From contig NC_054885.1 of the NCBI RefSeq assembly GCF_018320785.1, forward strand, positions 8,072,921-8,136,920: 64,000 nucleotides of DNA. The letters run 5' to 3'. Both the position numbers and the translations under genes were made by a program. The notes under the pieces are model-generated. The model worked only from the letters and a program-made list of their open reading frames with translations, searched no databases and was not told the DNA's origin. The first letter of the stretch is position 1, and every line of letters begins with the position of its first letter. Positions 1 to 11,000 of the stretch are shown here, piece after piece. Source of the DNA: Cheilinus undulatus. Its lineage: Eukaryota > Chordata > Actinopteri > Labriformes > Labridae.

Positions 1-125
1 TGAAAAGTCCTGCCCTTCCCAAACACTTTGTTTGCGAAGTTTCTCAGATAAATATTGAATATATCCATGCAATGGAAATATGAAACAGTCTATCTGATGG
101 ATCTGTAAATGGGTTAATTGTTTCA
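1..125 (+). repeat. Right-end remnant of the minisatellite-bearing mobile element
   Basis: The first ~110 bases closely match 55649-55740, the right end of the large repeat element inside wnk4. They share the blocks TGAAAAGTC, CCCTTCCCAAACACTTTGT and ATCCATGCAATGGAAAT in the same order. A more diverged copy of the first part lies at 20345-20375. The rest of the element would lie to the left of the window. Confidence 0.65.
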
Positions 126-983
126 TTCTTTTCCACTGACCAACAATGATGAAACTGTGAAGTTATAGATTACAGAGATAAACTTACATCTCCTAACCTA
201 AGAAACTTTTACTAAACATTAAGATAAAGAGATCTCTTAAGAGGATTCTAGTATCACGTTATTAGTGTTAGTTATGTTAGCCCATTAATGATAGTTTCTG
301 TTATGTGTTAGCCTCAAACTAACAAGCTAACGTGTATCCTTGGGTACAAATGTGCCAGAGCATGTCCAATAGATATGGTTTTTATATACCATAAGTTATG
401 TTGCCCTTTAGTGCAGGGCTAACTGTGACTGACAAGTTGCTACCATGACATGAAAAACATGTAAAACAATGAAATTTATCAGTTTCAACATTTGAAATAT
501 GATCTTTTAGCCATTTTTATAAAGTAGAGTGTTTCACTTTGTTTGAACATAGTGTGTTTGAACATTATCACATTATATTTTAAATAATATTTTTAGATCT
601 TGCAGTTTACAGAATGTCCCTGCTTTTAAAGAATTGTTGTAATGCAGGACACTCTTGAGTTGTGGGTTTTTCATTTTTCAGACTAAGACGAAATCAAAGC
701 TTTTACCGATTTCTTGTTTAATTTATCATTTTACACTTAATATGAGAGGATGACCAGCTTCTAGAGGAATGAAGTACTTAAAAATATTTAAAGAATGTCA
801 ACCATGATTGGCAAAACTATCACTGGAAGACACTTTTTCAGATTTCTAATGGTTTATAAGTGGTAATACTTAAACTTATTTAAGGTAAAGCTTTTCAATT
901 ATTTATAAGAAGAGTGTCAGTTTGTTATATATATAAGAATTAAATATAACTCCTTGATTTAAGTTTGTCTCTCTATCTCTTAG
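126..983. other. AT-rich intronic or upstream DNA of samd14, no exon seen
   Basis: No splice-bounded exon or recognisable repeat is apparent here. Earlier samd14 exons are presumed to lie upstream of the window, because the first exon found (984) starts in mid-codon after a good acceptor. Confidence 0.5.
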
Positions 984-3900
984 GGTGACTCTCAGACGTT
1001 CATACATCAGGGTGAGGAAAGATAAATCCAACAGGCTCTCTGTGGGCAGCAGGTGGGCTCATCTATATAAATTCAAAAAGTTACATGTCTACAGTATAAA
1101 ACAAAACCAATGAAAAGATTATAATTCAAATTCTCCTTCATTTTTGGGTGTCTTTTGTGTCCCCAGAGAGCCGTCTGAGAGTCCGTCTCGCTCTTCAGGA
1201 TCCTTCGTTCCATTCTCCTGGTTCACCGAGGGACGAGGGTCGCTATCCTCCACTGGGACTCCCCCCTGCTCCCCCAAAATCACCCCGCTGAGCTCCCCCA
1301 GACCCTGCAAGTCGCACTCCCAGGTACAGAACTTATCAAATTATCCTCCATGTTTATGGTTCATCAAGAAAACCCTCATCTAGTTGCTCAGTTTCACAGA
1401 TACCTATCTTTTTTCTGTTATCTGCCATGAGATTAACTTAGTAAATGTTTAGCATCTGAATTACTGTTTTCAACCATTTGTTTATTTTGTCATTTTTGTT
1501 TGGAAGTATTTGTTCAAACAGATACCTGCCACCCAATCAGAAGAGGAGATTTAGTGAAGTGATGATGCAGTAGTTATAGTGAGTCATTTTCAATGTGAAC
1601 ACACAGTGTGTATCAGTGAGTGTCTTTCTGTGCATTGATTTTTCTGATTTACTAAACTTCGCCCACACACATGCTTTTAGTTCACCCACCACAGCACACA
1701 CAACGAGAAAGTCACATTATCCCAAGGCTGTGGTTTGTTTTGTGGTTGGTGATAAATTTTCTGCTGCTGTAGTCCAGAAGAATAACTGTCGTCTGTAAGA
1801 ACAATGTGTGTGTATTGCAACCATAAACACACTTTCAGTCCGCCTCGTTTTTCTTTTCTGTCGGTTTTATCTCTTCAGTTAATGACTCTCCCTCTTTCTC
1901 TCTCTGTTTCACCATTAAAGCTCAGAGGAAGATGCCCCATTAGACATCCATCAGGAAGAGAGCTAATGGCTCTAATAGGCTTTTGTGTACGTGTGGGTCT
2001 AGTTGTGTATTCATTGATCTGTGGGCTTTAGTGCTGCTACGCACTTATGAGACGGGGACCACCAAACCAACAGGGGACATTTGGGAAGTCCCTTATTGGT
2101 AATACTCTAAATCAGGAGAAAATCATATCTCAAAAACTGCCTGGTGAATTCTAATTACTTTAACAAGTTCAAGCAACTTCATAGATTTTTATAAGAAAAA
2201 TCTTGTTTCCTGTCTCATACTCAAAACTTTATTTAAAAGAGGGAATACAAAGGAAAAAAATTGCTATTCTTTGACTAGATTAAATTTCAAGTAGTGGGTG
2301 TAGTGGGGTCCAACTATTTTATGCATACATGTCTCTTCACGTATAGTCATAAAAATTTTCATATTACTGCAATAAAAGTCTAAATACCACACATGGCTGA
2401 TTTGGATAAGCTGTTCTTCATTGGTACTATAAACATGTATGTGAGTGTGTGTGTGTGTGTCTGACTTGTGTACTGGTCAATTTGAGGACTTCAGCCCCAT
2501 TTTCCACTTGTTAAATTAGGACTATGAGGTTAAAGGTGACATTTTGAGAAGTCCTTTATTTGCCATGCTTTAAATTATGCTTTAATGGTTAATCAGCACC
2601 CCCTAGTGGGAAAACTTTGTAATTAATAGTCTGTAAATGACTCAATATGGATGGTCTCAAAGAGTCCAAAAGATAAATACATTTTTCCACTGGAGTTTGA
2701 AGAGGAAGAAGGAAAAACATTTAAAAAAGAGGTGAAGTACGGCGCGCCGGTAGTCGAGTGGTTAAGGCGCATGCCATATACGCAGGCAACCCGGGTTCGA
2801 ATCCAGCCCGTGGCACTATTTCCTGCATGTCTCTCCCCTGTTTCCGACTCTATCCACTGTCCTATCAAATAAAGGCAAAAAGGCCAAAAAAAAAAAAAAA
2901 ATCTTAAAAAAGAGGTGAAGTAGAGGGAAATAAGTGACTGTAGTCTGTGCTGTTCTGAACCATATTTTCTCTCCCTCTCTTTGTCCTCTAGGAGTCAGCT
3001 CTCAGCGAGGAATTTTCTCCTCCTCACACATCCTCCTCCACCTCTCCTCCTGTCGACTCCTCTTCCAGATCCTCCCATCCATACCACACCCTGTCCCAGT
3101 CATCTGATGAGGTAACACTTAACTATTCAGCGTTTATGTGATTTTCAACAAGATGGGCAAGAATGATATGAGGCACAGGTGCATCTCAAACAATCAGAAT
3201 GTCATGTAAAAGTTAAATTTCTCTATATTCCACATTCATCTATACAAAATGTAAAATTTCAAGGCTTTTTTGTTTTCATCTTAATGATTACAGCTTACAG
3301 CCCACACAAATCTAAAGTCACTCAACTCAAAAATTCAGAATATTGTGGAAAAGTCCATTTTGCAAAGGCTTCTTAACACCCAGGCAGTGCCATGGACTGA
3401 TAGGCTCTATGCCATGCCACATAGATGCAATCATTTGTGCAAAAGGAGCTCCAACCAATTACTGAGTGCATAAATGAGCATAATTTTCCAAAAGGTCAAC
3501 ATTTCTATATTATAAATCCTTTTTGGACTGGTGTTTTGTGATATTCTAATATTGTGAGATAATGGAGTTTGGAGTTGATTTTCATGATCTGTTAGCTGTA
3601 ATCATCAAGATTTAAACAAAAGAAGTCATGAAATATTTCACTTTGTAATGATGAAGTTGGAATACATGATGGAAGTTAAACTTTTTTAATTAAATCACAG
3701 GAAAAAAAACAAAACATTTTTCATGATATTCTAAATTTTTTAGATGCACCTGTCTATAAAAGAGACCTTACCCCCTTTTCCTCTTCTTCCTGTATCTCCT
3801 CCTCCTCCTAGCCTTTGGATGAGCCGTCCTGTCCAGTGTCTTTGTGGACGACTCAGCAGGTCTGCCAGTGGCTGCAAGGACTCAACATGGAGCAGTACGT

Positions 3901-4240
3901 CCCAGAATTCAGTGCGAAAGATATCGACGGTCGAGAGCTGCTGCAGATGGATGGAACCAAACTGAAGGTGAGGACATCACTCATCCCCTTAAACTTTAAT
4001 ACAATACAGACTGCCATCATTACTGGTCATATTTTGTGCTTAGTAAAAATATCACAGTGAGACCTTTGTCTTTGTCTTCTGCAGGGTCTGGGCGTGCTCA
4101 GTTCGTCTGATCGCAGCGTTATAAAGCGGCGCATCAAAGAAATTCAGACCGCGGCCGAGAAAGAGAGAAAAGCTCTGGACAAGATGGAAAAACAGAAAGA
4201 AAAACAGAGGAGGAAAGACCAAGAGCAGCGCAGGAACTGA
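984..4240 (+). CDS. samd14: SAM-domain protein, samd14-like, C-terminal part (5 exons)
   Basis: Predicted adaptor or scaffold protein with a C-terminal sterile alpha motif (SAM), a protein-protein interaction fold. Exons: 984-1052, 1167-1323, 2992-3111, 3812-3967 and 4085-4240 (stop 4238-4240). All borders are AG/GT and the phases agree (1, then 0 throughout), giving about 218 residues; the N-terminal part is outside the window. The first exon encodes a basic segment (RRSYIRVRKDKSNR). The next two are Ser/Pro-rich and disordered. Exon 4 opens the SAM domain (VCQWLQGLNMEQYVPEFSAK) and exon 5 finishes it, followed by a charged coiled coil (KERKALDKMEKQKEKQRRKD) ending in RRN. SAM plus basic coiled coil is also found in the neurabins, but their PDZ domain would precede it and none is seen here, so samd14 fits better. 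Introns 2 and 3 hold a SINE and a MITE. The gene is convergent with csf3. Confidence 0.78.
2740..2903 (+). mobile_element. tRNA-derived SINE with perfect 19-bp target duplication
   Basis: The head looks like a tRNA: pol III A box TAGTCGAGTGG (2751-2761) and B box GTTCGAATC (2795-2803). An unrelated body follows (ATTTCCTGCATGTCTCTCCC), then an A-rich tail. The insertion is bracketed by TTAAAAAAGAGGTGAAGTA at 2721-2739 and again at 2904-2922. The identical duplication points to LINE-driven retroposition that is fairly recent. It sits in a samd14 intron in sense orientation. It is not a functional tRNA gene, because the acceptor stem does not pair. Confidence 0.88.
3176..3752. mobile_element. 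Tc1/mariner-type MITE
   Basis: Inverted ends CAGGTGCATCTCAAACAATC (left) and the complement of ATTTTTTAGATGCACCTG (right) bound a 577-bp non-coding insert in the intron before the SAM-domain exon. The terminal sequence is that of a very common fish MITE, related to Tc1 elements. It has no coding capacity; short open frames inside it are incidental. Confidence 0.8.
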
Positions 4241-4483
4241 CCGGATGATTCCATGTTTAGTTGCTTCAGATTTTCTGTTGGTGTATTTCAAAGTTAGGGT
4301 TTTTAGATGCTATTTAGAACCTGTTTTATGGCCTTTCTTTGCTTCCATTAAAGCGCCTGAACACATTGTCAGTTTGATCTGTAATGTGGTGAGCAGGTTT
4401 TGCCTGAAGCCCTGCCTACTGTGAAGGCTGTACCTCTGTGGCCACGCCCGCAACGAGCTGTGACAAACTTTATGTATTTTTCA

Positions 4484-4489
4484 AATAAA
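4484..4489 (+). promoter_or_regulatory. Poly(A) signal of the samd14-like gene
   Basis: AATAAA lies about 245 bases after the stop codon and is the best candidate for the transcript end. A weaker ATTAAA occurs at 4347-4352. Confidence 0.6.
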
Positions 4490-4647
4490 TCAAAGTGGAG
4501 CAAACACATGGTTCAAGGGTTTCTTTTTTTTTAATTTTCAGCAGATTGTTATTACAACTGTTTTGAAGACACCTTACAAAAAACAAATCAAGAAGCACAT
4601 TTACTTTAGTTTTTTATTGTTAGAAGACATTTTCTTTGTGCTGAATC

Positions 4648-4775
4648 TTGTTTAAAATGCACTGAGGCAAATTGGAAAACTGTTCTGTGATCAGATGAAT
4701 CAAAAATGTTAAATTCTTTTTGGATACCACAGATGCTGTGTCCAGTGGACTTAAGAGGAGAGGGATCAGCCAGCT
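4648..4775 (+). mobile_element. Fragment of a Tc1-like transposase gene
   Basis: The segment from CACTGAGGCAAATTGGAAAA to AGCCAGCTTGTTAA is a diverged copy of 9742-9850, the transposase region of the Tc1-like element in csf3. In both, the encoded pattern is close to W-S-D-E-S-K..F-E-I-L-F-G. Only about 130 bp remain, with frame damage. Confidence 0.7.
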
Positions 4776-5109
4776 TGTTAAGTTCAAAAGTTCACAGCAT
4801 GAGCATGATCGACTCTATCTTTTGTTGTTTTGGCAGAGGGACCCCTGGAGGCAAAATTGCCAATCTGTCTTTGAAAATGTAAAATTAACTTTCTGAGTGC
4901 CTTATGACAATAACCTGACACACCAGATAGACTGCTTTGTATATCCATTGCACAAATGCATTTCAAGGTAATTGGAGGAACTTTCTGTTGGTCTCATTCA
5001 TGATGGGCCAACCAGCGTAACAAGACAAAGTGATGTTGTACCCGAGCACTTCTCTTGAGCTGACAGGCTACTGCTGCCGTAGACTATTAATAATGGAGCC
5101 CCTCTGAAT

Positions 5110-5665
5110 ACAGTTGATGCTAAAGCAGGTCAAGAGACACGCCAAAACATCTCCTCTCTCTAATGACAAGCTTTCGTTGTGGTTCTGTGCTCTTGTTTTA
5201 AAAATAAATGTGGTCCAGTTCTGATTAAACAGCCGCTTTCCTACAGCTACATCTGAGCTAACAGCAAACATCAGCAGCCCTTGAATACACCAGCAAACCC
5301 CACCCTCCAAAAACCAATACTGAAGGAGACTAGGAGAAGAGTGAAAACATCTTTTCAATCATGAAAACCTTTCAGTGTTGCTCTTTGCAATTGTTTAAAT
5401 AAAGAAATGTTGTCCAGTTCTCACAAAGTTGTCGCTGTGGCTAAGTCCAAGCTAATCGCTCCACTAGTAGGCATTATATACAACCACTTACACAACTAAC
5501 CTTTTACCCCTGTGATTCTCACAGATTCATGCTAAAACATCTTTTCAATCATGAAAAGCTTTTAGTGATGTTTTTTTTCCCCTTATTTCATACAGAAATG
5601 TGATCCAGTTCTAGTAAAACTAGCGTTATGCTAAAGCTATATCTGAAGTAATCACCACACTGCAG
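5110..5665 (+). repeat. Three degenerate ~200-bp tandem copies
   Basis: Three consecutive stretches (about 5110-5270, 5340-5470 and 5530-5660) carry the same series of blocks: AAAACATCT, then (in the last two) TTTCAATCATGAAAA, then AAATGTGGTCCAGTTCT or a variant, then GCTA and CTA-rich text. They are diverged and non-coding. The rest of 4780-6140 shows no gene. Confidence 0.55.
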
Positions 5666-5679
5666 TGTTAATTTCATCA

Positions 5680-5860
5680 ACTAGAATTATGACTAAAAAT
5701 GTTCATTGGCATCCTTTTTTTCCATGAGAAAGACTGGACTAAGACTTGCCAAAGATTGATCTTTGATTACAAAAACTGACAAAGTAAGTTTAGTTTTCGT
5801 CAAGATGACTTAAACTAGACTAAAATGTAATTTAGTTTTTGTTTGACATTAAAAATCCAT
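5680..5860. repeat. Dispersed fish repeat rich in ACTAAAA/TTTAGT
   Basis: The text around GACTAAAACT-type blocks and TAATTTAGTTTTTGTTTGACA resembles shorter pieces at about 10350-10400 and 50860-50935. It looks like a degraded MITE-type repeat; its ends are not clear. Confidence 0.4.
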
Positions 5861-6149
5861 CACACTTCTCCACCGTGGGTAAATTTGTCAACAAACTATG
5901 CATCTGTCTCTCTTCTGCCCTTCAACTGTAGAAAGCAGGGACCCCAGGTTTTGCGTACCTCCATGTGATTGGGTGGCACTGTTGCGAAAAGCACATGTCC
6001 AAGAGCTAAGGTCCTGAAATTGCTGTCTGCGAGCCTGCAGATATGTACTATTGAGTTTATCTGCTTTGCAATGTTATAGTGACAGGCTGAAAACTGTAAA
6101 TATGTTTGTTTATTGAAAGAAATGATTGAATTCAGAACTTAATTTTTTT

Positions 6150-6317
6150 TAAGATTAATTTTTGGGCCTTTTCGTGCCTTTATTGGATAGAGGAGGACAA
6201 TGGATAGACTTGGAAACAAGGAAGAGACATGCGGGAAATGGTGCCACAGGCCAGATTCGAACCTGGGCTGCCCGCGTACATGGTGCGCGCATTAACCACT
6301 TGACTACTGGCGCGCCC
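6150..6317 (-). mobile_element. Second copy of the tRNA-derived SINE, reverse orientation
   Basis: Reading the minus strand from 6317 gives GGCGCGCC, then an A box region (TAGTCAAGTGGTTAATGCGC), then the B box GGTTCGAATCT, then CATTTCCCGCATGTCTCTTCC. This is the same order as the SINE at 2740-2903 with moderate divergence. It ends in a T-rich stretch at 6142-6150 (A tail on the minus strand). No convincing perfect target duplication is seen, so it is an older copy. Confidence 0.8.
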
Positions 6318-6476
6318 AACTTTAATCTTATGTAAGATAAATCTGCTTAGTTTTCATCTGATATTTCACTTTGTTTCAGTCATGAACGTCTTTACCAGAG
6401 GGTTGTCAGCTGAACGGAACAGAAACAGACGGCAAAAAGCAACTGAAAGGAGATCAGGAATTAGGTGTTGAAAAAC

Positions 6477-6482
6477 TTTATT
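6477..6482 (-). promoter_or_regulatory. csf3: Poly(A) signal of csf3
   Basis: TTTATT on the plus strand is AATAAA on the csf3 strand. It would give a 3' UTR of about 1.55 kb. Other AATAAA hexamers between 6580 and 7010 could give shorter forms. Confidence 0.5.
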
Positions 6483-6975
6483 AAAAACTATTTAAACCCA
6501 CATAAACAGTTCAAATTGGAAGTTTGCATCTCAGAATAAAAAAATATATATTAAATTTCCAGACATCAACAAACCAGACCCCACAATAAAGTTATCTTAA
6601 TAAATATATAAATAAGTTCATTTGGAATTTACTTAAATACACTTTTAATTTTAAAGCTGAGTTCATCTGACAAAAACATACATATAGATATTATAAAACA
6701 CTAATTTCATAATTCATTTCTCTCTGGCTTTATCATCCCTGTGTCATCATCGCTGCTATCACTGCCGCTGTTACTCAACTTAAGAAACTTCCCACTACAG
6801 TAGTGGCTCAGACTCTCTCTCTGTTTGCTTTAAACCTCTCTCACCCACCACATTGTCCCCCAAAGACCCCTCACCTTTTACCTGAGTTTTAAAAAAATCC
6901 CCACCCATCACAGAATGCACAGATACTGCACAACAATAGAATTATTCCCATGGAAAAAACTGCCATCAACATTAA

Positions 6976-7016
6976 TGTGTGCATAAATAACTAATAAATA
7001 GTAATAAATAAAAAAC
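6976..7016 (-). promoter_or_regulatory. csf3: AU-rich element cluster (distal) in csf3 3' UTR
   Basis: On the csf3 strand this reads as spaced TTTATT/ATTTATT units in an A/T-only context (four TTATTTA-like cores). AU-rich elements of this type destabilise cytokine mRNAs through TTP/ZFP36-type proteins. Function here is inferred from motif and position. Confidence 0.55.
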
Positions 7017-7635
7017 ACATTCCATCTGGACATTATGAGCAGAAAATATCAGGTAGTAGATATAAGGCGTTTTTGTTATTCTTTCACATCTGCAGCCTTT
7101 TAGTTGTTTCTGAAAAAATCCTAAATAAATGATTTGTTAATTTCCATATTGATCCTTTAAATCTCAGGATGTAAAACTGTGTTTGTGAAATGTCTCTGCA
7201 TGAAAAGGATCTATCTCTGTGTGCTTCTGAGATCAGCAGATTTATGCTGAAAAAAAAAGTTTCACTTCTTTAAAAGCGTCTCTGTTCTCCTTCAGAGACT
7301 TCAGCTTGAATCTTTTTTTCTGTGGATCTGCACAGCCCTCATAAAAGCTGCAAACAGAAGCAGCTACAGTCAGAAAGAGCTGCAGCTCGTAAACGGAGAG
7401 CAGGTTCAGACCTGCAGATCTCAGATCTGTCACTATCATCTCTGCGGTCCTGGAAGGTTTTTAAACTTGTTTGCATTCCTGCTGATTGTTTTCAGGGACA
7501 GATGAGGCGGAGCGCTGATCTTTACGCTGACTGAAGAGGTGGACACGCTTAGTCTTCTGGATAGTTCTGTGTTACGACACATCGGCCAATCACAGTCACA
7601 CACCCTGAAAGAGTACCTCTTGATTTATAGATAAT

Positions 7636-7649
7636 TAAATAAATAAATA
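7636..7649 (-). promoter_or_regulatory. csf3: Overlapping ATTTA pentamers in csf3 3' UTR
   Basis: The csf3 strand reads TATTTATTTATTTA, a run of overlapping AUUUA pentamers that includes the UUAUUUAUU nonamer core, about 370 bases past the stop codon. This is the classical class II AU-rich element of cytokine messages. Confidence 0.7.
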
Positions 7650-8014
7650 GATGTGACATGAAGTAGCTGTTATCCACCCAATGGAAAGACGGCTCACTTA
7701 GCAAACATTGCAACATAGAAATCTAAATTATTTCTTTCCTAAGAAGAATCTGGAGCGTGTCTGAGAACAGGATGAAGTTCCAAATCATGCGGCTGCCTGA
7801 TGTTTGTTTGCAGCTCCAGAATGAAAAACAGATGTTGGTTTTTTGCCCATCATTCCCTGATTCATGGGAAGTAAAAACCCAGCAAGTCCTCACAAGCAGA
7901 CATATCAGATCCTTGCATACGCTGAGATAGTTGAACTTAAACTCCATACTAATTTTCCCAGTGTCATGAATGCAGCTTGGTGGGGCCCCTGGTTTCTGCA
8001 GCTTTGCGTGCTCC

Positions 8015-11000
8015 TTATGACCTGACGGCTCTCAGGCTGCGGATCAGGTCATGACAGAAGGAGCGGAGTTGTTTCAACGTGAGATGGATGGCCACCTGGA
8101 CCTCAAAGTTGCCCTGAGGATGAAAGTCCAGATTCTGGTCCTCGCTGCTGCTGCTGAGCTGAGCCGCCTCCTTCATCTAAAACAGACATGAAACAGGGTT
8201 AATTTAGCAGCATTATCAAATTAGCCTTAGTCCTTAAAGCAAAACGTCCATAAAAAGGCCATACATTTAAGACTTTACTTTTAGTCAAAGCTATTTTCTT
8301 TGAACTAATTTAATTAGCCACAGTGCTTTAATTAAAATCTCATTTCCAAAAAACCTGGGACACCCTGTAAAATGTAAATAAAAAAAGAATGAATAAAACG
8401 TAAATATATCAGATGTTTTACCATATCATGAAAAATGGGGATACACGATATTATTGGCTAGATATCAGTATCAGCAGGTATCACAATTTTTGCAGATATT
8501 TACATCCGATATTTTGGCCGTGCATATAAACCTGTATCAACTGTAAAATCTGGCCGTATATACTAATACATTAGTGGAGTTTTAAGCTGGACCAACAGAC
8601 CTATGTAAGTTTAGACCTTTTTTTTATTCATTCTCATTCTTTAAACTTTAACCCCTAAAGCCTGTTGTATCATATTTGATACATACTTTTATGATACCTC
8701 TAGCTTATCAATATGATCATAAATTACTAAAAAAAACTTCTGAATACAATTTCAAAAATGATAAAAATGCCCTCAAGTGGATTATCAGTTGCTAAAAACA
8801 CCTAATGTATCAAATGAGATACAAAAAATCTATATGTTAAATTTTATGGAATTTTTTATTTATTTATTTATTTTTAATTTCATTAGAAAATGAAATACAC
8901 ATTTCAGTTCCAAAAAATAGAATTTTCTGGCTCTAATTTGTGTTTCAAGGCTTTAATGGGTTAAAGTGTGTTTTAAGAAAAAAGTTTTTTAATTTTTTTC
9001 ATCCTCAAACCTAAAATTGTGTTTAAAGGATGGAAGTTTTAGTTATGTAAAACCTATTTAAATATCGGTATCAGCTAAAACAACTGTAAATGTTGGCATA
9101 TTGGATATCGGCAAAATCCAATATCATGCATCCCTAATGAAAATTATTGGCTCATTTTTAATTGTGATGGCAGTAACACATCTCAAAAAAGTTGGGACAG
9201 GGCTGCTGGAAAAGTGGTGCTGATGCAAAACAGCTGAAGAGGCATTTGCCAACTAATTAGCTTGATTGACAAAAGGTCAGTAACATGACTGGGTATAAAA
9301 GCAGCATTTTAGAGATGCAGAGTCTCAGAATGAGAGATGTGCAAAGGTTTACCAATCTATGGAAAACTGTGTCTAAAAATTGTAGAACACTTTCAGAAAA
9401 ATGTTCCTCAACGTAAAACTGTGAAGACCGAATATCCAACCATCCACAGTTCATAATGTCATCTAAAGATTCAGAGAATCTGGAGAAATCTCTGTACACA
9501 AGGGACAAGGCTAAAGGTCAATATAGGATGCTTGTTATCTTTTGGGCCCTCAGGTGGAATTGCTTTAAAAATGGGCATGATTCTGTACTGGAAATCCCTG
9601 CATGGGCTCAGGAACACTTCCAGACATCATCGTCTGTCATTACAGTTCACTGCACCACCCTCATATGCAAAGAAGAAGCCATATGTGAACAGGATCCAGA
9701 AACGCCACCGTCTTCTCTGGGACAAAAGTCATTTAAAATGGACTGAGGCAAATGGAAAACTGTTCTGTGGTCAGATGAATCAAAATGTGAAATTCTTTTT
9801 GGAAACCATGGACGCAGTGTCCTGTGGACTAATGAGGAGAGCTTGTTATCAGCTCACAGCTCAAAAGTCTGCATCTCTGATAGCATGGGGTTGCATTAGT
9901 GCATTAACAGCATGGCTTCACAATAGAAGAGCCCAGGTCCTGAACTGGCCTGTCTGCAGTCCAGACCTTTCACCAGCGGAAAACATCATAAATGGGAAAA
10001 TCTAACACAGAAGACAAGGACTATTGAGGAGCTGAGAGGCATCTGGCTGCAGCCCTCGGGCAAACCTCTACGCTGGGGCGTTTGGTTGGAGACCTCTACG
10101 CTGGGGCGAAACCTCTACGCTGGGGCATGACGTACACTGCCCGAGCCGGCAGACCTCTCTGCTGGAGCGTGACATATATTGCCCGAGCTGGTGGACCTCT
10201 ACGCTGGGGCGTGACGTATATTACCTGCGACGAAATTTCAGCTCTATCCACTTGCCGACAGGCTGACCCTAAACCTAACCAGTCAGATTTGAATGCCTAA
10301 ACTGAACCAGTCGGGGTTTAATAGCTCTACTTCCTTATGGAATAACGGTCGCTGACTAACATTTTTAGTCATAGTTTGAGTCAGAGTTTGAATTAACACT
10401 GATATGAAAATAGCCTTCAATCACAGCAGGATAGGATGAGCAATGATGTCCTGTCAGGTGTGAGGGTTACCTTGTTAATGTTCATTAGTAGATCTCTGAG
10501 GTCAGCTTGCAGGTCGGTCAGCCCGTCCAGACTCTCAGACAAAACTCCCAGCAGCCCCTGGTACAGTCTGCTTCCTGCTGCCATGCGGCTCACGCAGACG
10601 TCCTGCAGAGGGCAACACAAAGTTAGTCACTCCCCAGATGGTTAAGAAAATCTTTGACTGATAGAGCTCCTTGTACTCTGAGACCAGCCTTAATAACCAG
10701 AGAAACCCTCCAGAGCAAACCTACCAGTGTGAAGCGCTCGGACAGAGGTTTGAGGACGGGTGCAGCAGGTATGCGTAGCGTTGTCGCCATCATCTGCAGG
10801 TTTTCTGTCTGGGTAGAGGGGTCAAGTGTCAAACCCTAAAGGGGAACACAAAAGTCATTAGATATCTGAGCAATAAGAAGAACAGCCAATCAGAGTGTAG
10901 CTGTAACGGCTCTCCCTGGTACCTCAGTGTTCACAGTCGCTCCATGCACAGCTGGGATGTCCCTCAGGATTTTCTCCACCAGCGTCTTCGCTTGCGCGGC

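Noticed and set aside
1144-1166. ATG at 1144 as a start for the samd14 exon
   Set aside because: It lies in the polypyrimidine/acceptor region; the exon begins at 1167 and joins in phase to 1052.
2742-2815. tRNA gene
   Set aside because: A and B boxes are present but the stems do not pair and a SINE body, A tail and target duplications follow.
6243-6317. tRNA gene on the minus strand
   Set aside because: Head of an older SINE copy, for the same reasons.
9456-10005. 157-codon frame as a host gene
   Set aside because: It is the decayed transposase of a Tc1-like element (SPDLSPAENI) that crosses damaged frames.
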